Shown here piece by piece: positions 61,515-64,000 of a stretch of DNA of 64,000 bases. Numbering within the stretch: position 1 is the stretch's first letter; every line of letters starts with the position of its first letter. The stretch covers positions 1,860,001 to 1,924,000 of the forward strand of contig OY762959.1 of assembly GCA_963667205.1 (NCBI GenBank). The letters run 5' to 3'. The notes beneath the pieces are model-generated. The model had not been told where the DNA came from. It made no database searches and saw only the letters and a program-made list of their open reading frames with translations. The position numbers were made by a program, and so were the translations under genes. This stretch comes from CF-162 sp963667205. Lineage in GTDB: Bacteria > Chloroflexota > Dehalococcoidia > SM23-28-2 > RBG-16-64-32.

Positions 61515-61826
61515 TCACGTCTGCCTTGTGAGCGCTCTGCTTTCTCTTACCGAAGTGGCTGTCGAACTGCCCGCGGGGGCCGTGATGCGTGGTCGCGTCA
61601 CGCCACGGGGTCCTGAGGCTGCGATCGGTGTCCTTGAGGCTCTTGGGCTCAAACTCCGCGAGTGCGGCAGCTCTTCGCGGTTGACGTATGAGCGGCGGTC
61701 TCCGCTGCGGCCGTAGACCCTCAGCCGGCCGGCTTTCGCCAGGAAGTAGAGCGCTGAGCGATACAGGCCGAACTCCTGGGCAGCGTGGGACATTAGAATG
61801 AATCCTTGTCCGCTTGAAGCTGCCAT
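61515..61826 (-). CDS. Excisionase-like HTH gene, copy 2, with a likely one-base deletion
   Basis: 103 residues as read from ATG 61824-61826: GFILMSHAAQEFGLYRSALY, FLAKAGRLRVYGRSGDRRSY, VNREE, then the frame departs from copy 1. Adding one base near 61668 (after CT in GAAGAGCT) restores AALAEFEPKSLKDTDRSLRT in a long open frame reaching about 61300, where copy 1 begins. The two copies match closely through the HTH and the tail, so a frameshift after residue 52 is likely. A dyad lies 6 bp upstream of the start. DNA-binding function is expected from the HTH alone. Confidence 0.7.
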   Translation of the reverse strand: MAASSGQGFILMSHAAQEFGLYRSALYFLAKAGRLRVYGRSGDRRSYVNREELPHSRSLSPRASRTPIAASGPRGVTRPRITAPAGSSTATSVRESRALTRQT

Positions 61827-61831
61827 GACCC

Positions 61832-61857
61832 TTGACCGTATTGTACAACTGTGTCAA
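61832..61857. promoter_or_regulatory. 26-bp dyad upstream of HTH copy 2
   Basis: TTGAC (61832-61836) and GTCAA (61853-61857) flank the palindrome TTGTACAA (61841-61848). The site begins 6 bp upstream of the copy 2 ATG and lies between this gene and the divergent YciI gene. Symmetry and location fit an operator for autoregulation by a dimeric HTH protein. Confidence 0.5.
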
Positions 61858-61920
61858 CCGGCCTATCGCAAGGGTCGCGCGAGACGTATGAAAGAGTGAA
61901 GTACTAGCAAGGAGAGAGCA

Positions 61921-62214
61921 ATGAAGAAGTTCATGTTTCTGCATTTCGGATTTGAGCAACCCACGCCTGAAATCATGGAGGCCTGGGGGAAATGGTTCGC
62001 GTCGGTCGCCGACAAGCAGGTCGACCAGGGCGGTTTCAGCGGCGGGCGAGAAATCTCAAAGACGGGAGCCGAAGATCTGCCGTGGGGCATGGAGTCCATC
62101 ACCGGCTACAACATCATCGAAGCCGAAGACCTCGACGCCGCAGAAAAGATCGCGCAAGAGAATCCATACATCGCCAGCATCAGGGTGTATGAGATCAGGT
62201 CGATGGAAGGCTAG
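61921..62214 (+). CDS. YciI/YCII-related small protein
   Basis: 97 residues from ATG 61921 (AAGGAGAGAGCA upstream). MKKFMFLHFGFEQPTPEIME, AWGKWFASVADKQVDQGGFS, ITGYNIIEAEDLDAAEKIAQ, ENPYIASIRVYEIRSMEG. This is the ferredoxin-like dimeric alpha-beta barrel fold of YCII/DGPF domain proteins, with the usual GG turn and the DLDAA-AxxNP segment. Base composition is less G+C-rich than its neighbours. Enzymatic role unknown; family members are sometimes found with sigma-ECF factors, none here. It lies 4 bp from tRNA-Pro, which is on the opposite strand. Confidence 0.82.
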   Translation: MKKFMFLHFGFEQPTPEIMEAWGKWFASVADKQVDQGGFSGGREISKTGAEDLPWGMESITGYNIIEAEDLDAAEKIAQENPYIASIRVYEIRSMEG

Positions 62215-62218
62215 GATC

Positions 62219-62296
62219 TGGTCGGGGCGGTCGGATTCGAACCGACGACCTCCTGACCCCCAGTCAGGTGCGCTAACCGGACTGCGCCACGCCCCG
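62219..62296 (-). tRNA. tRNA-Pro (anticodon GGG)
   Basis: 78 nt with encoded CCA (TGG complement at 62219-62221). Acceptor CGGGGCG/CGCCCCG with discriminator A. The anticodon stem CCTGA/TCAGG closes loop CTGGGGG, giving GGG. T arm GTCGG-TTCGAAT-CCGAC. Its 3' end faces the accessory strip with the HTH genes, which is the usual orientation for an element integrated at a tRNA. No duplicated 3' end was found on the far side. Confidence 0.95.
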
Positions 62297-62393
62297 AACC
62301 GCCCATAATGCTAGCACGCGAGCGGAGGGACGTGGAACACGGGACCCAGACACGGAGCGCTAGCCTGCGCCGTGAGGCGGGGTGGAGTGCCGC

Positions 62394-63218
62394 CTAGTTC
62401 GTGAGGTACGAGACGGCGATGATCACGGCTCCGACCGCAGCGACGCCGCCGAACTCTGCCACGGTCTGACGGCTGAGCTTGCTGTCGAGGTAGTTGTGCA
62501 TGAGCCCCGTCGTCAGGTAGAAGGCCAGCAGGAGGAGGACGGCCGCAGCGCTCTCCTCCAGGGGCAGGAAGTGCGTCGTCCAGGCGGCCTCGGCGATCAG
62601 TCCGCCGATCGCCAGCGCATAGAGGATCGTCCGCGTCGTGTCGAGGCCCTTCTCGCGCAGTACCTCGATCGCCAGCAGGACGCTGACGATGCCCGCGGCG
62701 AACGACGACGTCACGAGGCCCAGATCGAAGTCGAAGATCGTGGCGAAGAAGAGGAACGCGATGACGTAGGTCGCGATGTTGAGCACGAGCCGCGCCGCCT
62801 GGTACGACGGTGCGAGGCGGTCGACGGATTCGTACTCGGCGCGCAGGATCGCCCAGAAGGGGATCACCGAGGCGAGTCCGATGCCGACGGTTTCGTAGCC
62901 ACCGACGACGTCCTCGAGGAAGAGGCCGAGGCCAAGCGTGAACAGCACCGGCACGAAGAGGTAGAGCGCAGTCTCGTCAACGCCGTGGAAGTCCGCGTGC
63001 GGGTGGTTGCGGACGACGCTGTCGGTGGCGATAGCGGCAAGGCCGGCGAGGAGGAGCAGGAGCCAGTCCTGGGTCGGCTCGACGGCCAGATAGGCGACCA
63101 TGCCGAGCGCGAGGACAACGGCCAGCACGTGCACGCGGTCCAGCCGGCCGACGTCCGAGCCCTGGGCGAGCGGGTCGCCTCCCCGACGATCCCGCGTGAA
63201 TTCGTTCACGGTGGACAA
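62394..63218 (-). CDS. Polytopic membrane protein of unknown function
   Basis: 274 residues from GTG 63216-63218 (MSTVNEFTRDRRGGDPLAQG). At least seven hydrophobic stretches: VHVLAVVLALGMVAYLAVEP, DWLLLLLAGLAAIATDSVV, LYLFVPVLFTLGLGLFLEDV, VLNIATYVIAFLFFATIFDF, GIVSVLLAIEVL, SAAAVLLLLAFYLTTGLMHN, VAAVGAVIIAVSYLT. The motif DSVVRNHPHADFHGVDETAL between helices is notable for polar and His residues, but I do not recognise the family. Separated from mfd by 15 bp on the same strand, so co-transcribed with it. Possible transporter or membrane-domain protein; function unknown. Confidence 0.72.
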   Translation of the reverse strand: MSTVNEFTRDRRGGDPLAQGSDVGRLDRVHVLAVVLALGMVAYLAVEPTQDWLLLLLAGLAAIATDSVVRNHPHADFHGVDETALYLFVPVLFTLGLGLFLEDVVGGYETVGIGLASVIPFWAILRAEYESVDRLAPSYQAARLVLNIATYVIAFLFFATIFDFDLGLVTSSFAAGIVSVLLAIEVLREKGLDTTRTILYALAIGGLIAEAAWTTHFLPLEESAAAVLLLLAFYLTTGLMHNYLDSKLSRQTVAEFGGVAAVGAVIIAVSYLTN

Positions 63219-63233
63219 GCCTAACCGCAGCGG

Positions 63234-64000
63234 CTAATCGGTGTCAACCGGCGAGTCGGCCGCACTCTCCGCCTCTTCCTCCGCCCTCGCTGCCATGAGC
63301 AGCTCCAGCGCGCGCCGAAGCCGCTCCTGCCAGCCCTCGTCCAGGCCGACGCGTAGCATCGTGCGGCCCACCCGCACGCCACGCGGTGCCGACTCCTCAA
63401 GGGCCGCTGCCGGCAGCGTCTCACCGGCCTCCATTTTGACGACAGCGGTCGCCCCGTCGGCGATGATCGACTGCACGCCGCCGAGCTTCGACAGCGACCG
63501 CAGCGTCACGATGTAGAGCAGGTTGAGCGCCAGTGGTGGCGGCTCGCCGAAGCGGTCCACCATCTCCTGGCTGATCTTGTCCACGGCCTCCGGGTCATCC
63601 GCCGCACTCAGCCGCTGGTAGAGCGCGAGTCGCAGGTTCAGGTCGGGCACGTAGGACGGCGGCAGGTGCGCCGAGAGCGGCAGGTCGATCGACACTTCGG
63701 ACTCATCGCTCTCCGGCGGCGGCGTCTCGCCGCGCATCAGGGCACGCATCCGCTCGACGGCCCCTGAGAGCAGCTTGACGTACAGGTCGAAGCCGATCGC
63801 AGAGATGTAGCCGCTCTGCTCCGCTCCCAGGAGATTGCCCGCGCCCCGGATCTCGAGGTCGCGCTGGGCGATCTGAAAGCCGGCGCCCAGCTCCGTCGCC
63901 TCGAAGATCGTCTGCAGTCGCGCCGTCGCGGTTTCGGTCAGGCGCTTGTTCTTCTCGTAGAGCAAGTAGGCGTACGCGCGGTGGGCGCCGCGGCCCACGC
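63234..64000 (-). CDS. mfd: Transcription-repair coupling factor Mfd, C-terminal part
   Basis: The gene runs off the right edge; about 255 codons are visible. The end of the helicase domain reads GRGAHRAYAYLLYEKNKRLT, ETATARLQTIFEATELGAGF, QIAQRDLEIRGAGNLLGAEQ (RecG/Mfd TRG motif), SGYISAIGFDLYVKLLSGAV. Then comes the TRCF C-terminal D7 domain: IDLPLSAHLPPSYVPDLNLR, LALYQRLSAADDPEAVDKIS, QEMVDRFGEPPPLALNLLYI. Mfd removes stalled RNA polymerase and recruits UvrA. Full length is usually over 1100 residues, so most lies outside. Ends SAADSPVDTD. Confidence 0.95.
   Translation of the reverse strand, partial: VGRGAHRAYAYLLYEKNKRLTETATARLQTIFEATELGAGFQIAQRDLEIRGAGNLLGAEQSGYISAIGFDLYVKLLSGAVERMRALMRGETPPPESDESEVSIDLPLSAHLPPSYVPDLNLRLALYQRLSAADDPEAVDKISQEMVDRFGEPPPLALNLLYIVTLRSLSKLGGVQSIIADGATAVVKMEAGETLPAAALEESAPRGVRVGRTMLRVGLDEGWQERLRRALELLMAARAEEEAESAADSPVDTD

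Noticed and set aside
62219..62296. Attachment-site duplication for an integrated element at tRNA-Pro
   Set aside because: I looked for a repeat of the tRNA 3' end in 59.7-62.2 kb and did not see one, so no boundary can be claimed.

Overview
The window is about 65% G+C, densely packed, and uses the standard code with many GTG and TTG starts. The gene content suggests a Chloroflexota bacterium near Dehalococcoidia/SAR202. The clues are F420-type flavoenzymes (an LLM-class oxidoreductase and a PPOX protein), many acyl-CoA dehydrogenases and enoyl-CoA hydratases, crotonyl-CoA carboxylase/reductase, and secreted proteins carrying dockerin-like modules. This placement is inferred from gene content, not from a phylogeny.

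Layout. 1-3.6 kb: minus-strand acyl-CoA genes (partial Ccr, two tandem acyl-CoA dehydrogenases). 3.8-9.0 kb: a small dockerin-module protein coupled to a flavin reductase, then a divergent 952-codon surface protein with an in-frame TAG, then a DUF72 protein lacking its usual N-terminus. 9.06-9.9 kb: an 82-83 bp tandem repeat made of copies of a tRNA-Ser 3' end, tRNA-Ser(GGA), tRNA-Ser(CGA) and a GIY-YIG nuclease fragment. 9.9-14.8 kb: housekeeping genes (mnmA, rsfS, ndk, tsaB-tsaE-thiL). 14.9-19.7 kb: a methyltransferase with an in-frame TGA followed by a SECIS-like hairpin, hydratases, a frameshifted SnoaL gene, an LLM oxidoreductase and a D,D-carboxypeptidase. 19.8-25.4 kb: a hotdog thioesterase, then an aromatic ring-hydroxylation and meta-cleavage operon under a MarR regulator with a visible operator. 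25.4-37.4 kb: DMT transporter, MBL hydrolase, patatin, rsgA (frameshifted), phosphoesterase, a HExxH protein, 2-hydroxyacid dehydrogenase, a GNAT-threonine dehydratase fusion and sugar/SDR dehydrogenases. 37.5-41 kb: three adjacent dockerin-module genes sharing promoter architecture, the last fused to a PEBP domain. 41-59.7 kb: APH-type kinase, acyl-CoA dehydrogenase, a two-component system with an interrupted kinase, LOG protein, DinB, HD-GYP protein, DegT aminotransferase, NhaA and a glutamine-synthetase-like ligase. 59.7-62.2 kb: a gene-poor accessory strip of small excisionase-type HTH genes and a GGDEF remnant, ending at tRNA-Pro(GGG). 62.3-64 kb: a membrane protein and the C-terminal part of Mfd.

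The main cross-cutting observation is that ten loci contain a single-base lesion that stops or shifts an otherwise well-conserved frame. Some are in genes expected to be functional (rsgA, a histidine kinase, a meta-cleavage dioxygenase). Several shifts are one-base changes in short homopolymers, so assembly error is a serious explanation. One of them, the methyltransferase TGA, has features that make selenocysteine worth testing.
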